A stretch of 64,000 nt of DNA from positions 44,005,302 to 44,069,301 of the forward strand of contig CM046838.1 of the NCBI GenBank assembly GCA_025618425.1, in the 5' to 3' direction. Origin of the DNA: Heliocidaris tuberculata (Eukaryota > Echinodermata > Echinoidea > Camarodonta > Echinometridae). This document shows positions 20,721 through 33,379 of this stretch, piece after piece. The stretch's first letter is position 1; every line of letters begins with the position of its first letter. The notes beneath the pieces are model-generated. The model was not told the DNA's origin. It was given only the letters and a program-made list of their open reading frames with translations, and did no database searches. The translations under genes were made by a program, and so were the position numbers.

Positions 20721-21940
20721 GTGAACGCCGTTATGAGTGAATTACCCTTTGCAGAAATAAATGATTTTGATTTGGACATACTGTTTCATTCACTACAAAG
20801 TGCTGATACAAATTTATCGTCTGATAATCAGTATGAAAAAGGCATTTCTGATAACCTTAATAACAAATTTGATGAAATGCTACATCACTTTGATCCCCAT
20901 GATAATCACTCCGTAAGTGAATCTAGATACTATACTCAAAATCAGTTTATTCAAAAGTGTCAAAATACCTCAAAAAATGATGTGAATTTCTTGAATCTTA
21001 ATATTCGTAGCTTAAATAAAAACTTTGAGCATTTGACTTTACTGTTGGACAGTATTGATGTCAGTAATTTCATTATTAGTCTTACTGAAACATGGTTGCA
21101 TGACCAGCCTCATTCTCTATACTCTTTGTCCCATCCTAATCTCATATTTAATAATCGTGTCAATAAGAGGGGAGGAGGTGTTGCAATGTATGTTCCAGAC
21201 CATTTTGATTTTAATATACTTACTGATTTTAATATCATGAACGAAACAATGGAAGCAGTCTTTATTGAAATAGTTTTAGAAAACAAGAAAAATATTGTAG
21301 TTGGTACCATTTATCGCCCCCCATCTTCCAGTCATAACGACTTTTTACTTGAAATGCAACACTTACTTGTTCATCCCTTTCTTCGAAATAAACATTGCAT
21401 TATTATGGGTGATTACAATGTTGATTTTTTGAAATGTAGTGATAATCAGTTTTCTCGTGACTTTCTAGATACATTGCTCTCATACTCTTTTATACCTGCA
21501 ATATCCAAACGATTATCTTCCCAGTCGTGTTCTCTTATTGATAATATCTTTGTAACTGTTGATCATTTAAAAATAGAATCTGGTATAATAATTTCTGATA
21601 TTTCTGATCATTGTCCAGTTTATTGCAAAATTGAAAATTTCTTGGGTATTACAAAAATACCTCCCCCTTCAAAAATGATAAGGAAATTTACAGCCTCTAA
21701 GATTGATAAATTAAAAGAGAAACTTGGAATTGTAAATTGGTCACAGGTACTGGTTCATAATGATGTTAATGCGTCTTATAACTTTATCCACGTTCTTAGA
21801 GATGCCCTTGATGAATGTATTCCATTGGTTCATTGGAGAAATGTAAGTTTACAAGCTATAGACATGAACCCCGTAACCCTTGGGTCTCCAAGTCGCTATT
21901 TAGATCAATTAACAGGAAAAATAATATGTATTATAAATTT
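20721..21940 (+). pseudogene. LINE endonuclease domain
   Basis: An N-terminal acidic region of about 75 residues is followed by an APE-type endonuclease. Its motifs are NLNIRSLNKNFEHL, LTETWL with the metal-binding Glu, RGGGVAMYV, VVGTIYRPP, GDYNVDFLK, SLIDNIFV and ISDHCPVYC with the catalytic Asp-His. All key residues are present. The frame stays open to 21998, but the LINE reading passes into the next frame near 21850-21900. The start is probably one of the Met codons at 20721-20733. Confidence 0.88.
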
Positions 21941-23708
21941 CGGGCAAATCCCACCCCAAAATTTCGTGATAAATATGTCAGATATAAAAATACGTTAACA
22001 AAGATTTTGCGGCTTGAGAAACAGAAATATTATTGCCTGCAGTTTGAAAAGAAGAAATCCAATATAAAGGAAACATGGGGAATAATTAACAATGCTTTGA
22101 ACAGAAAAAGCAATATCAAAGACTTAATTCAAATCCAAGAGGGGAACATAATTATTAATGATGAAGAATCAATGGCTAATCACTTTAATGAATACTTCTC
22201 TAATATTGGACCAAATTTGGCCAAGGAAATTCCTAATGTTGAAAAAACTTTTCATTCTTTTTTGAAGAACAAAAATCAGAATTCTATATTTTTTAATCCA
22301 ACCAACCCATATGAAATATTAAGAATTGTAAAATTATGAAAGACAAACGAAGTATGGGTCAGGACGAAGTTAGTAATTTCTTGTTGAAACACATTATAGA
22401 TAAAGTTGCAGATCCCTTAGGACACATTTTTAACCTATCCATGACCCACGGTGTTGTACCGGATATCATGAAAATTGCAAAAGTTGTCCCGATTTTTAAA
22501 AAGGTGATCCCTTAGACTGAAGTAATTATAGTCATTTATGATTGCACAATGGCTTTTTTAATGAGCAACAATATATATTTCAGACAAATACATTATACAA
22601 TACATGCTGTTTTGCAATTCATTAATCATGTTGCTTCTGCGACTGATGATCATTGTCATACCCTTTGGACGTTTCTGGACCTCTCCAAGGCCTTTGACAC
22701 AATTGATCATCAAATATTACTGAACAAACTTTACGTGGGAAGGCCTTGGAGTGGTTCAGAAGTTATCTCAGGGGAAGGACGTAATTTGTAATTATTAAGG
22801 GCATTAACTCGTCTTTTCTACAGTTACGTTGTGGTGTTCCCCAAGGATCCCTTCTCGGGCCTTTACTATTTATTTTGTATATGAATGATTTTCAAAATTC
22901 GTCCAGGGCTTTGTCGTTTACGTTGTTTGCAGACGATTCTTCTGTTTTCTTCTCTCACAAAAACCCCAATGTTTTGTTAGAAAAAGTCAATAATGAACTC
23001 AGACTTGTTGAAGAGTGGATATGTGCTAATAACCTTTCCTTGAATATAAATAAAACTCAGTGTATGCTCTTCAGCAGTTCTATTTCAGAGTTACCTGGCA
23101 ATGTTTATATTAATAAAACTGTTATAAATTTAGTTGACTCGTTGAAATTCCTCGGTCTCACTACTGACAATAAACTTTCTTGGAAAGAACACAATTTACA
23201 TTTAAGCAAAACGTTAGCAAGGAATGTTGGGGTAATTAATAAATTGAAAATGTCATTTCCTAAGCATATTTTGAAAAACTTATACTCAACACTTATCCTA
23301 CCTTATTTGAACTATGGCATACTCGCATGGGGAAATTCATTTAATTACCACTTGGATAAATTGTTAATACTTCAAAAACGTGTATTGCGAATAATCTGTC
23401 ATACTGATAGGTTAAACCACACTAATCGCTTATTTTTAGATAATAAAATATTAAAAATTCATGATTTGTTCAATTTCTTTTTAGGCTGTTTCATGTTTCA
23501 GCTAAATTCAAATGGCCTTCCTAATGCGATTACATCCCTATTTCAAAAAAATCAGCAAATGCACAATTATCCTACCAGTCAATCTTCCTTTTTTCATTTG
23601 CATAGACTGATAACCGTACTTAGAAAAAGAACTGTGATATTTACTGGTCCTGTTTATTGCAATTCCTTGGATGTAACACTTAAACAATTGTCTAATCTAA
23701 GTACTTGA
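21850..23708 (+). pseudogene. LINE reverse transcriptase, frameshifted
   Basis: Three main pieces occur. 21850-22339 is the basic linker and fingers (NRKNNMYYKF, NHFNEYFSNIGPNLA). 22339-22790 is RT motifs including MGQDEVSNFLLKHI and FLDLSKAFDTIDH. 22800-23708 carries CGVPQGSLLGPLLF, the catalytic LFADDSSVF (near 22925), NKTQCMLF, LKFLGLTTD and the C-terminal domain. A deletion near 22500-22550 removes part of the fingers (KVVPIFKK passes to HNGFFNEQQY). The catalytic residues remain, but the frame is broken at least three times. Confidence 0.88.
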
Positions 23709-24266
23709 AACTTAAGCTCCTTCTCCAGTATGAACAAGCATGATATACTTCATCCACTGTTCACAGGAATACTTTAATTTTAGTAATGGACATGGTGGGA
23801 GACCACTATGCATTTATTTCACCTCCTGTTGGTTGGCTGCAGTACACTCCTGTTTGGGGTTGTTTGTTTGTAATTTGTTTGTTTGTTTGTTTGTTTGTTG
23901 TTGTTTTTTTCTTCCTTTGCCAAAGTGTCTTGTTTCGCTTCCTTTGTTTTTGTCCTATTGTGCTGTTTTACTTTCGTTTTTGTTCGTCACGTGTGTTAAT
24001 TTAAAATTGGTATTTAATTCATTGTACATTAAAAGGGAATCCTATTTACAAGCATTTTGCTTCAAAGGTTTCCTCCACATTTCTGTGATTTATTTATCTC
24101 TCTCCGTACATTTTATCATTGACAGACAAAAGTTGCTATTGCACCACATACTTAATATAATGTAATTATTCTTTATACTACTTTGTACATGTTCTGATGA
24201 CTTGGAAATTCCAAGACTGTTGTAATGCAGATAATGTGGAAATAAAACCAAAATGAAAATGATATC

Positions 24267-24965
24267 GGAACTTTGCAGAAGGCAGTTCCCCGAATATCAA
24301 CTTTTCAATTTCTAAATTTTGGCGAGCGAGAATTTTTTTACTTTTTTAGTTTTCGTAGTGAAAATGTACAGAAGTTACATTCAGAAGTTACATAATTATC
24401 TGGGAACCTTGCTGCCCAAATATGTGGATATTTTTTCTCCTCGCTGCCCGAATATGAAGTGGTGGTTGCCCGAATATGAAGTTTTCAGTTTCTAAATTTT
24501 TGCGAACGAGCGAAGCGGGCGTGCATTTTTTTTTTAAGTTTTCGTAGTGAAAATGTACAGAAGTTACATTCAGAAGTTACATAATCTGGGAACCTTGCTG
24601 CCCAAATATGTGGATACTCTTTCTCCTCGCTGCCCGAATATGAAGCGGTTGCCCGAATATCGGAACTTTGCCGAAGGGGGACGCCTTTTGCACGAATATC
24701 AACTTTTCAGTTTCTTAATTTTTGCGAGCGAGCGAAGCGAGCGAGCAATTTTTGGTAAGTTTTCGTTGTGAAAATGTACAGAAGTTACATTCATAAGTTA
24801 CATTATTATCTGGGAATCTCGCACCTCATTTTTGATGAAGTGGTGGTTGCCCGAATATCGGAACTTTGAAAATCCTTGGGGGGGGGGGCTGCAGCCTATT
24901 GCCGAAGGGGGACGCCTTTTGCCCAAATATTTACTTTCCAGCGAAGCGAGCGAGCAAAAAAGTTG
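24267..24965 (+). repeat. GTTGCCCGAATAT-family tandem array, last part
   Basis: Successive units contain GTACAGAAGTTACAT (24368, 24556, 24779), CTCGCTGCCCGAATATGAAG, GTTGCCCGAATAT, TCAACTTTTCAGTTTCT and GCGAGCGAAGCGAGCGAGC. They repeat at about 190-220 bp. The last unit has a G-run (24879-24887) and CTGCAGCCTATTGCCGAAG, linking it to the foldback arms at 0.9-2.5 kb. It is non-coding. Confidence 0.85.
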
Positions 24966-25452
24966 TCATATTTGTCCTTCTTTTTCTTTCTTCCCCTTTT
25001 TCTTTCCTTCTTTATCACTTTCTTGAGGATATTATTTTTAAGATTTGCGATTGGATGAACAAGTTTTGTGGCATATATACTGTTCTTACGTTTATTTGAT
25101 AATGCGTTTCATAATAATGGGAACAAAAGGCAAAGTCACTTCGATGTTCGTGTTCTTCCATTAAGCTGGTGATAAGCCTATGATCAGCCTGTGATCATGA
25201 CATTTATCACCCTCTGTGACGCGCCTGCGTGCGCCTGGGGATGAAACTACGGATAATAAAGGTTCGCTATCGAAGACATTGAGACACAACCGTGGCCTCC
25301 TCAGTTGTAATCTTTTATGGTCTGATTGTGACGGTATTGGGGGTTGTTCTGGTGGTCTTTTGATGTGAATGATTATGTCAGAGTTGGACGGAATGTTTGA
25401 TTCGTGACACCCTCCCACCTCCTCTCTTCTTTTCTCTTCTCTTTTACCTATA

Positions 25453-25490
<38 letters not shown>

Positions 25491-25989
25491 TTTCTCTTCT
25501 CTTTTCTTCTCCCTCTCCATCTCTCTCTTTTTTTCTTTCTTTTTTTTAGGCTGAAAAGTGGTAAGGTCAAATCCGTACCAACTGTAGCGATATCGAAACA
25601 AAATTAATGGTATTGTTTTACCAAAAAGTGACCAAAATGACCAGATTATTGTTGATGGGGATCGATCTGACCACTTTTTCTGGTATTTGGGCACCTTTTT
25701 ATATAGGTTAAGCCTATCAAATATTCTTTACTAGTAATAACAATTGAAAACTTGCCCATGACGAAAATGGCCAAAATTTCGTGAGTCAATAAGACTTATT
25801 TGGAATTAGCTCAAAATTTTACTTTAATAAGATTGTCAAACCTTACTATTCAACCAAATTCTGATTAAAGCCCTCCCCCTCCCCCCTCCTCCCCCCCCCC
25901 CCCCCCGCTCACCCAGGGGCCAATGCCCAGGCCCAGACAGACAAAAAAAAATAACTTGTTACGTACAAGACCGAAAGTCCAAGAGACCG
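24966..25989. other. Intron, no gene; CT tract and C-run
   Basis: A pyrimidine tract with (TC)n at about 25457-25490 lies in 25405-25550, and a C-run at 25884-25906. The Arg/Glu-rich minus-strand frame across the CT tract is a repeat artefact. No exon was identified. Confidence 0.6.
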
Positions 25990-26475
<486 letters not shown>

Positions 26476-27146
26476 GTTTCTTACAAAAAGGGTTATATCT
26501 AGCTTCAAAGAATAGGTGCGGTTTTATGTAGTAACAGGTACCCCTATCACTGCAACTGCAATATAAGGCAGTGGAGCTGAAGGCAAGAGGGGCATCCCTC
26601 CCCCTCCCCAGCAATGGATTTTTCATTCCGCTCGCTCGAATGTGCCTATAATTTGCACCAAGTAAGGGAAATATTTTCTGAAAGTTTCTCCGAAACTCGC
26701 TCGCTACGTTCGCTCACTCTTATAGTACATAATGAAATCAGGCAGATCACATAAAGTATGTTGATATCGATTTCATCCTGAAGAAAAAAGACAGGGTTAA
26801 TGTACGAAATTAAAAAGATCATTCGAAAACCCATTCCCCCCCCCCCCCCCCAATTTATTTTCTGTTGTCATTTTCATTATATCGCTGTAAATAATGCACA
26901 ACCCAAGGACTTAGCTTTAGAAAAAAGTCTTTAAAATTTTGCTCGCTCGCTTCCGAACATTCGGAAAAAACGAACCTTCAGGAAAACGACATGTAACGAG
27001 TACGAGCTTAGTACAAATAACCAGAGACAGAAGTAGATTGAGAGCACTGATCGCAAACTCAGGAGCAGACAAAGCACTTTAGCTATAGCAATCAAGTACC
27101 CATACCCATACAAATATCTATACCCATATCCTTTGTTACTTTGTAC
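26476..27146. other. Intron, no gene seen
   Basis: Contains a CTCGCTCGCTACGTTCGCTC motif typical of other repeats here, a C-run at 26837-26851 and TACCCATAT-type short repeats near 27100. Nothing coding was recognised. Confidence 0.5.
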
Positions 27147-27527
27147 CACTGGCGTATTTGCAGGGGCAAGGAGGCTGTGTGCCCCTCCTCTTGACAAATT
27201 TTCAACAAACATCAGAAAGAACGGAAAATCTTAGATAAATGAGAGATTTTTGCAAGGTGAATAATCTTCAAACGAATGTTAAAAATCTCATAAATAATGG
27301 AATTGTTTTCTAAAACATTTCTGCTCGGTCGCAATATGAATACCACTGTATACGAAATCAAAATCATAAAATTTACAACTTAAAAATTGTTGTTACAAAG
27401 GAACGTCCATCGCCCACCCTTGCCATCCTCTTTCCATACAAACTAGGGCACAGAAAAGTGATTTTCTTGCTGGAAAACATGGATAGCCATCGGCATAGGT
27501 GTCCCTCCCCCTCCAGATACGCTATTG
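27147..27527. mobile_element. hAT-like MITE with 8-bp target duplication
   Basis: A 381-bp element starts CACTGGCGTATTTGCAGGGG and ends, reverse-complemented, CAATAGCGTATCTGGAGGGG. It is bounded by CTTTGTAC (27139-27146) and CTTTGCAC (27528-27535), an 8-bp duplication with one mismatch. CA...TG termini and 8-bp duplication are the hallmarks of the hAT superfamily. It has no transposase frame and is non-autonomous. It sits in the LRR-gene intron. Confidence 0.75.
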
Positions 27528-28291
27528 CTTTGCACAACTCGACCAAAAATGACTTGCTGTTATTGTACTGGATTACCACCACCTGCGCTAACAAATCGAG
27601 ACTTGTAACGCTACGGTAGGGTCAACGTTGCCAGATCTAGCATAATTCTGCTTTTTGGCATAATTTTGACCGCTTTAGCATATAGCATTATTCTTAGAAT
27701 AATTTAACCCAATTTAGCAGAATTCTAGCAGAATTCTGGTGTGTTTTTTTTTCGTTTGTTTGTTTGTTTGGTTTTTTTTTTGGTTTTTTTTTTTGCTTGC
27801 CAGAGAATTTTTGAGTAAAAATACACCCCAAAAATGCTGATAACCATTTTTTTTTTTTTCTTCTTTTCTTTTTTTTTTTTTTTTGTTGCTTGTCAGAGAA
27901 TTTTTGAGTAACCCCCAAATGTTTTTTTTTTTATTATTTAGCAGAAGTTTGCGCTGCTCCCTAGCATAAGTCCATTTTAACGCTGGTCACACTGAATAGG
28001 GTTCGAATAGCGAGTTTATTCATATTGGCAAGTTTTAAAACTTTTTTCTGGGACGCACTGTATATTGGAGATAAGTGTAATGAGATTGTTAGAATGATAT
28101 ATTGTTATCAGATCCTATTTTGTTCAATGATATAATATAATAAAGAGGAAAATGAAAAAGAAAGGGGCAAATAAGACATAGCCACAATGGGTTGTATGAC
28201 AGAGAATAATCACTCCAGAGTGCTTACAGGCATCTTTATTTTTACATGTCTTCATTTATCTCGAGATTGTTACAATTGTTACAATACTTAC
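27528..28291. other. Intron with a short duplicated T-rich unit
   Basis: GCTTGCCAGAGAATTTTTGAGTAA (27796-27819) and GCTTGTCAGAGAATTTTTGAGTAA (27888-27911), each preceded by a T-run, form a tandem pair. The surrounding repeated 'TTTAGCAGAATT/TAGCATAAT' words are low-complexity. No gene. Confidence 0.55.
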
Positions 28292-28363
28292 ATCCTTTCG
28301 AGGTTGGTTAATACAGTGAAGGTTCCAGGTGGAATAGACTCAATCTGATTGCCATCTAAATAT
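28292..28363 (-). CDS. Leucine-rich-repeat exon B (72 nt)
   Basis: On the minus strand, AAATGTAG acceptor and GTAAGT donor bound 72 nt. The phase-2 frame gives YLDGNQIESIPPGTFTVLTN and then LER plus a split codon. This is a textbook LRR with the NxIxxIPxGxFxxL signature. It is separated from exon A by 1.5 kb and from exon C by 12.8 kb of intron packed with LINEs and tandem arrays. Confidence 0.93.
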
Positions 28364-28853
28364 CTACATTTAAATAAGACACCGAAAACGGAAAGGATAG
28401 AGGCAGTGGTGGATGCAAGGGGGTATGTGCCCCACCCAAGCGAAAAACCGATTCTTGCGTATTTACGCAAACTACACATTAAGTACAAAAACTGTACACC
28501 TAATTGTACCCTCGGCAGCAAGTGTTACAACTTTTTTTCTCTCTCTTTCATCAGCCCCTTTCTTGTTATCTGATAACTGTGGGACTTGTGGTCCCTGGCC
28601 AAAGAATACGGGATCCACAACTGATAGAATGACGATCACATAACCATTTCAAATCCTTTTGTCACTATTTGCGCTGTTTGAGTTTGCAAGTTATTGTTGA
28701 TTTTTAGCTATAGTTGGTAATACATCGGGAGATTGCCAAAGAGGTATGATACACAAGGCATATTCAGTACAATATGTCAATCTGATTTCAATTCAAATCT
28801 AAACTCAGCGTAGTGCTATTCAAAAATAGAATACATATTGTAAATACATAGTA
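28364..28853. other. Intron, no feature seen
   Basis: Contains GGCAGTGGTGGATGCAAGGG near 28400, which resembles the left end of hAT-type MITEs, but no matching right end was found. Otherwise non-coding. Confidence 0.5.
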
Positions 28854-28883
28854 ATGATAATTATAATAATGATTATAATTATG

Positions 28884-28953
<70 letters not shown>

Positions 28954-29014
28954 TAATAATAATAAAAATAATAAAAATAATAATAACAATAATAATAATA
29001 ATAATAATACTAAA

Positions 29015-29053
<39 letters not shown>

Positions 29054-29054
29054 C

Positions 29055-29096
<42 letters not shown>

Positions 29097-29126
29097 TAAT
29101 GATAATAATAATAACAATAATGTTTG
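28854..29126 (+). repeat. Long (ATA/TAA)n microsatellite
   Basis: About 270 bp of nearly pure AAT/ATA trinucleotide with occasional GAT, CAA and AAAAAT interruptions. The poly-Ile frames on both strands are artefacts. Confidence 0.95.
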
Positions 29127-29878
29127 TGATTGACCAGTTCTAAGTTATGTTCAAAATCTACACCCGTTCACCACTTTTTTAGGGGGAACCAAAAAGAGGT
29201 AGCACCTCTGCTCCGATACCTTTTTTGCCTCAGATTTCAGATTTTAAGATAATTTTTTAGTTCTAGATTCCAGAAGATTGTTTTATTTTCTTTCTATAGA
29301 GGAACCTTGGTCGACAGGTCTATGGGTCAAATGTTACGGGGTTCGTATAATTTTTTTTCCTCCCATGAGATACTGAACTGCATGTACAACAAATAACACA
29401 ATTAAAGTATATAACCGGTAAGGGGAAATCCAATGAATTACCATCACTGCTTAGCTGTAAAGCCTGTCTCGCGCGATTTGGATGACTTCACTAAATAGAT
29501 GGCGCAAAATAAACTTGTTTCCATTTTGTAACTAACCAAAATACATTGTCAAATTAATAACCATCCAATATGCATCGCAGATCTCTAAGAAATGTATCTA
29601 AAAAATCAATCCTCAAGAGTTTCCTCTAAAATAAAGACGAAAAAAGGCGAAGTATAACGCAAAACACGTTTCATATTTATACTTTCTCTGACATGACCTT
29701 GGCAAATAATGAAAATGATAATTGTTTTTAGTTGTATAGTTTGTGAAATCTTTAATGAATTTAAAGAAGACTGAGCTCACAACAATTCAAAATAATTTGT
29801 TCCCCCGAAAAGGATAGTATTTTTTTGTCACTCGTGTCAATTCATTAAATCCACAGATTCAACAGTTGTAATACTTAC
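29127..29878. other. Intron, no feature seen
   Basis: Non-coding sequence between the triplet tract and LRR exon A. No repeat family or exon was recognised. Confidence 0.5.
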
Positions 29879-29950
29879 AAGATCCGTATGCCGCTTAATC
29901 CAGAGAAGACCCCAACTTGTATAGACATAATCTGATTACTAAGGAAATCT
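29879..29950 (-). CDS. Leucine-rich-repeat exon A (72 nt)
   Basis: On the minus strand, CCTGTGTAG acceptor and GTAAGT donor bound 72 nt. The phase-2 frame is DFLSNQIMSIQVGVFSGLSG and then IRI plus a split Leu codon. This is the most 5' LRR exon seen in the window, and the gene continues beyond on its 5' side. Four repeats in series with equal exon size and phase indicate an extracellular LRR domain. Candidates are an LGR/relaxin-receptor-like GPCR, a Slit/peroxidasin-like secreted protein or another LRR receptor; the exons here cannot tell them apart. Confidence 0.9.
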
Positions 29951-31924
29951 CTACACAGGTATCAAAGTATAAATAAGGTACGACAGTCACAAATAGATAA
30001 TAAAGTTATTGGGAGAATAGGAAAGAGTTTGGTTTTTGTATGCTTAAAATAAATGGTCAATAGTTGTACTCTACCGTGTGAGTCAAAATAAAAGTCTACA
30101 CTTAGAATCTTACTATTCATTTTAAAACTTAGGTTTGAATGACAAATTATTATACATGTTTTGAAAAAGTATTTTGTTCTGCGTCATCATGGTACCATTT
30201 TTATGTAGTATATGTTCACGCTTGGATGAACAGGAGGTGTCAAAATGGACTTGCGCCAGAGTAGGCCCTATTATTAATATTCAGTGTTCTAGAAACATAA
30301 GACAAGCTAAATATGCCCCTGAAATGTATACCTCTGCATTGACTGTTAGAGTTGTTCATGTTTCAATCTAATAATCTGTTAAGTTTTTTACATTTTTGAA
30401 AATCCTAAAAGTGGGCTTACATCCTTTCCTACTTTGAAAATAAAGATAAATTGATGGACCAATTTCATTGTGAACTTCTGACTTTTAAGTAAGATATACC
30501 TCTTCATCTTTCCTCTTTTCATTTTGACTGGAAATTAAGGTAAATCATAATTATACGTCTTTTTCTTCACTTTTTACTAGATCATAGTTGCATGAATTCC
30601 AAGAAGGAAGGAGGAACAGAAGGAAAGAAGATGAAGAAAGCAGCGAAGAAAGAAACGCATGAGATGCATCACCTACCAATTGACAAGATGATGATGACAC
30701 TAAAAAGATGAGAAAATTGAGGGGGTTTTTTATTTTTAATTTTTTAATCACATTACAAGGGATCCATGGATTTTCAAGAAATCAACAGACGCCTCTGATC
30801 CTATTGTTATTTGTGAACTGGTTTGGATGCAGGCTAGTGGTAAAACTTATAATTATGATTATATTGTGTTTCAAAAAAAAATGATTGTCTTTTGTGCAGA
30901 ACAGTACTAGAACAGTCATTGATGCAATCATATGATAGAAAATATACAAGGAGTTCGGAGGAGCATAACAGTTTAATTTCAGGGGCGATTACACATCCAA
31001 CATGTCGATGTTCAGTGAGTTGGGTACATGTACAATTAGGACTAATTTGGAGAGATATGAATAATGGCATACAGTGCTTGCACCAGGCATGAGAAGATGG
31101 GACAGGAGTCAAATTTTATTAGTGAAATAATTCTTGCTTTGCCACGGTGTGTCTCCCCCCCCCCCCCCCTCATGATATTCCTTGCCCCTTAGCCCTCCAC
31201 TCCCCCAACTATTATATTGCTGCTGGTGATACCTCTGATTACAATCATTGTTTGTATTGTAAATATTAATATTGAAATACCAAACTGGATTTTTTTTTTT
31301 TTATACCCAAAGAACATGAGGAACTTACTGAATGCCATCTGGAATTTCTGCTACTTCTCTTTCCTGTTTCTTTTGCTTGTTGTACATTTGATAAAGGTGA
31401 CATTCTATTGTTCGTGAAGTTTTATTTATTGCCATAAATAATGTTTCCTTATTCATTAAATTGCATTCAAACAGGCCTGCTCTTTGTAATGCTATTCTAC
31501 GAGATCATTGTTTCCTTAGAATTTGGCTGTGATAAATAGTAATTAAGGAGGGTTCTTTTTTTATAAATATAACTACTGTCATTTGTATAATGATGATGTT
31601 TAATGCTAAGTTGTGCATGATTAACCCACTTGTCTGGTATATTTGATACCCACTTAGCCAATAGTAAAGTGTTATATGACACGAGTAATGCTACATCTCT
31701 ATGCATCAACCGTATTCTGCTGACAACCTTTTAAGTTGTAGAATTCTCAAAATGCATAATGAAAATTTATTTTGAATTATACATGTATATACAATATGGC
31801 ACAGTTCCCTTTTGGAATCATATCTTCATCTAAATATCCTACATGCACTATTTTGAAGTTAAATAAAACCAATTGAAATTTGCCTATAAATTCACTAAAA
31901 ATTATATTGATTCAATCCAAATTC
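29951..31924. other. Non-coding, no feature recognised
   Basis: AT-rich DNA with a C-run at 31156-31171 and T-runs at 31290. Short frames (30551-30751, 31217-31417) have no recognisable domain. A possible donor at 31324 (minus strand) does not follow an LRR-like exon. Confidence 0.5.
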
Positions 31925-32115
31925 AAAGGCGTACCAGGCGGGGGGGGGGGGGGGGTGTTGGCTGCAGCTTCCCTGAGGGTTTTGAAAGTGCCGATATTCG
32001 AGCAGAATTTTCACTCTGCTTGATCACAAAATTTAGAAAATAGTAAGTTGATATACTGGCAAGAATCATCACCCCCCCCCCCCCCTCTCGAAAATGTGCC
32101 CGTACACCTATGTCT
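31925..32115. mobile_element. Small G/C-run MITE-like repeat
   Basis: Begins AAAGGCGTACCAGGC plus a G-run and ends, reverse-complemented, CATAGGTGTACGGGC next to another run (a C-run on the plus strand at 32072-32087). It carries the GGCTGCAGCTTCCC and GCCGATATTCG words of the GTTGCCCGAATAT repeat family. AAATTCA occurs on both sides (31918-31924 and 32116-32122) and may be the target duplication, but a 5-nt offset remains at the right end. Not coding. Confidence 0.5.
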
Positions 32116-32122
32116 AAATTCA

Positions 32123-32902
32123 TTGCAAATTCTTGTTACTTTAGACTGGATGAGATTGAGTTCGGATTAACAACACTTTCATTGCAATTTCCGCCCAAGC
32201 TACTATTATGTAAACTCATGATTTTTTTTTCCAGTCACTTTGTAAATTAATTTTTTGATCGTTAACTAATAAAAATCCATGTGGAGCTGTAGACTTCGAT
32301 TGACAAGACAGTGCCAGTTGGATTTGTTTTTCATATATGTTTATACTCGTGAGATTTGTAGTATGTGTAAAACAAGTTGAAATTCTTAGAGTAACATTAA
32401 TGTGCTGAGAAATAAAGGGATTTATACATAATATAATACTTCAGAGCAATAAGATAGACAGAGAGAGAGAGAAGTAGTAAGAGTGAAAGAAATAGATGAT
32501 TCAAGAACAGGGGTTGTAGACTTACATATCTAGAAAATAAGAGAGAGAGAGAAGAAAGGTCGAGGTAATGAGAAGAGAGAAAGAAGAAAAAAAAAAGAAA
32601 AGAATCATTGGGTAAGCGAAATGGAGAAAGCAAGTAATTTATTCATGAGTTAATTAGAATACAAAAATGGTGAAATGGAGAGAGGGACAGAAGAAAGAGT
32701 TCCACAGTGTGCAAACATTTTTGAACAAGTTACCACTTATGCCTTTTTATTGAGGGCGGGGGGGGGGGGCACATCCCCAAAATGGTTTAAATTTATTTGT
32801 TCCCCAACCACAAAAATAAAAAAGATGAATGCAATGATAATTAATTAACGAATAATAGGCCTTACATTAAAAAAGAAGAAATAATAAGTAATTACCCCCC
32901 CC

Positions 32903-32935
<33 letters not shown>

Positions 32936-33169
32936 AAAAATAATTACAAACATTTCATCTAAAATTTTAAAGAAAATTAGCAGGAAGTCAAAAAAAAAAG
33001 AAAAAAGAGAGAGAGAGAGAACGTTCTATATTAACCAGAATGCGAGCCACAAATGATTGAGATAAGTTTAAAACAGACCCTCACTATAAAAACAAATAAA
33101 TAGAGCGAATTTAACTTGCAAAGGATTTCGCGCCACACGCTCCGTTGGGACAGGAAGTTACTTTTTGAA
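32123..33169. other. Non-coding; GA tracts, G-run, A-run
   Basis: Purine-rich (GAGA)n patches occur at 32459-32475, 32540-32590 and 33007-33021, a G-run at 32757-32769 and an A-run at 32903-32930. No gene was recognised. Confidence 0.6.
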
Positions 33170-33350
33170 CCCATCGCAGCTCTGCGAAGGGTCTACGATC
33201 ACCCTTTGAGCATCCGCGATGGGTTTGCGACGGGTAAACCCTTCGCAGGAGCTTTGTGAAATCGAAAAGCAACCCATCGTCCACGGGCGATGGGTTCAGG
33301 CTCTTACGATGGGTTCAAGCCCTTGCGAAGGGTTAACAATGCATCGCTAG
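33170..33350. repeat. Cluster of GCGATGGGTT / AACCCATCG words
   Basis: AACCCATCGC, GCGATGGGTTTGCG, AACCCTTCGC, AACCCATCG, GCGATGGGTTC, ACGATGGGTTC, GCGAAGGGTT and similar words occur in both orientations within 180 bp. This gives many short potential hairpins. The function is unknown; it directly precedes a Harbinger-like element. Confidence 0.6.
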
Positions 33351-33379
33351 CGTTAGTGAAATCCTCCCCTGGTAGTCTG

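Larger units (their letters stand above)
20531..24266 (+). mobile_element. Near-complete CR1/Jockey-type LINE with endonuclease and RT
   Basis: A 5' leader of about 190 bp is followed by an endonuclease frame (20721-21940), an RT region in several frames (21850-23708) and a ~550-bp 3' UTR ending AATAAAACCAAAATGAAAATGA. Left and right flanks are parts of one tandem-array unit (GTTGCCCGAATA | TCGGAACTTTGC), so both borders can be set to within a few bases. Frameshifts near 21.9, 22.3-22.55 and 22.75 kb make it inactive. No separate ORF1 was seen. Confidence 0.88.

Noticed and set aside
28820..29099. Poly-Ile frames on both strands
   Set aside because: Translation of an AAT/ATA trinucleotide tract.
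31324..31400. Possible fifth LRR exon on the minus strand before a GTAAGT
   Set aside because: The sequence ahead of the donor does not give LRR spacing in any frame and lacks an acceptor 72 nt upstream.
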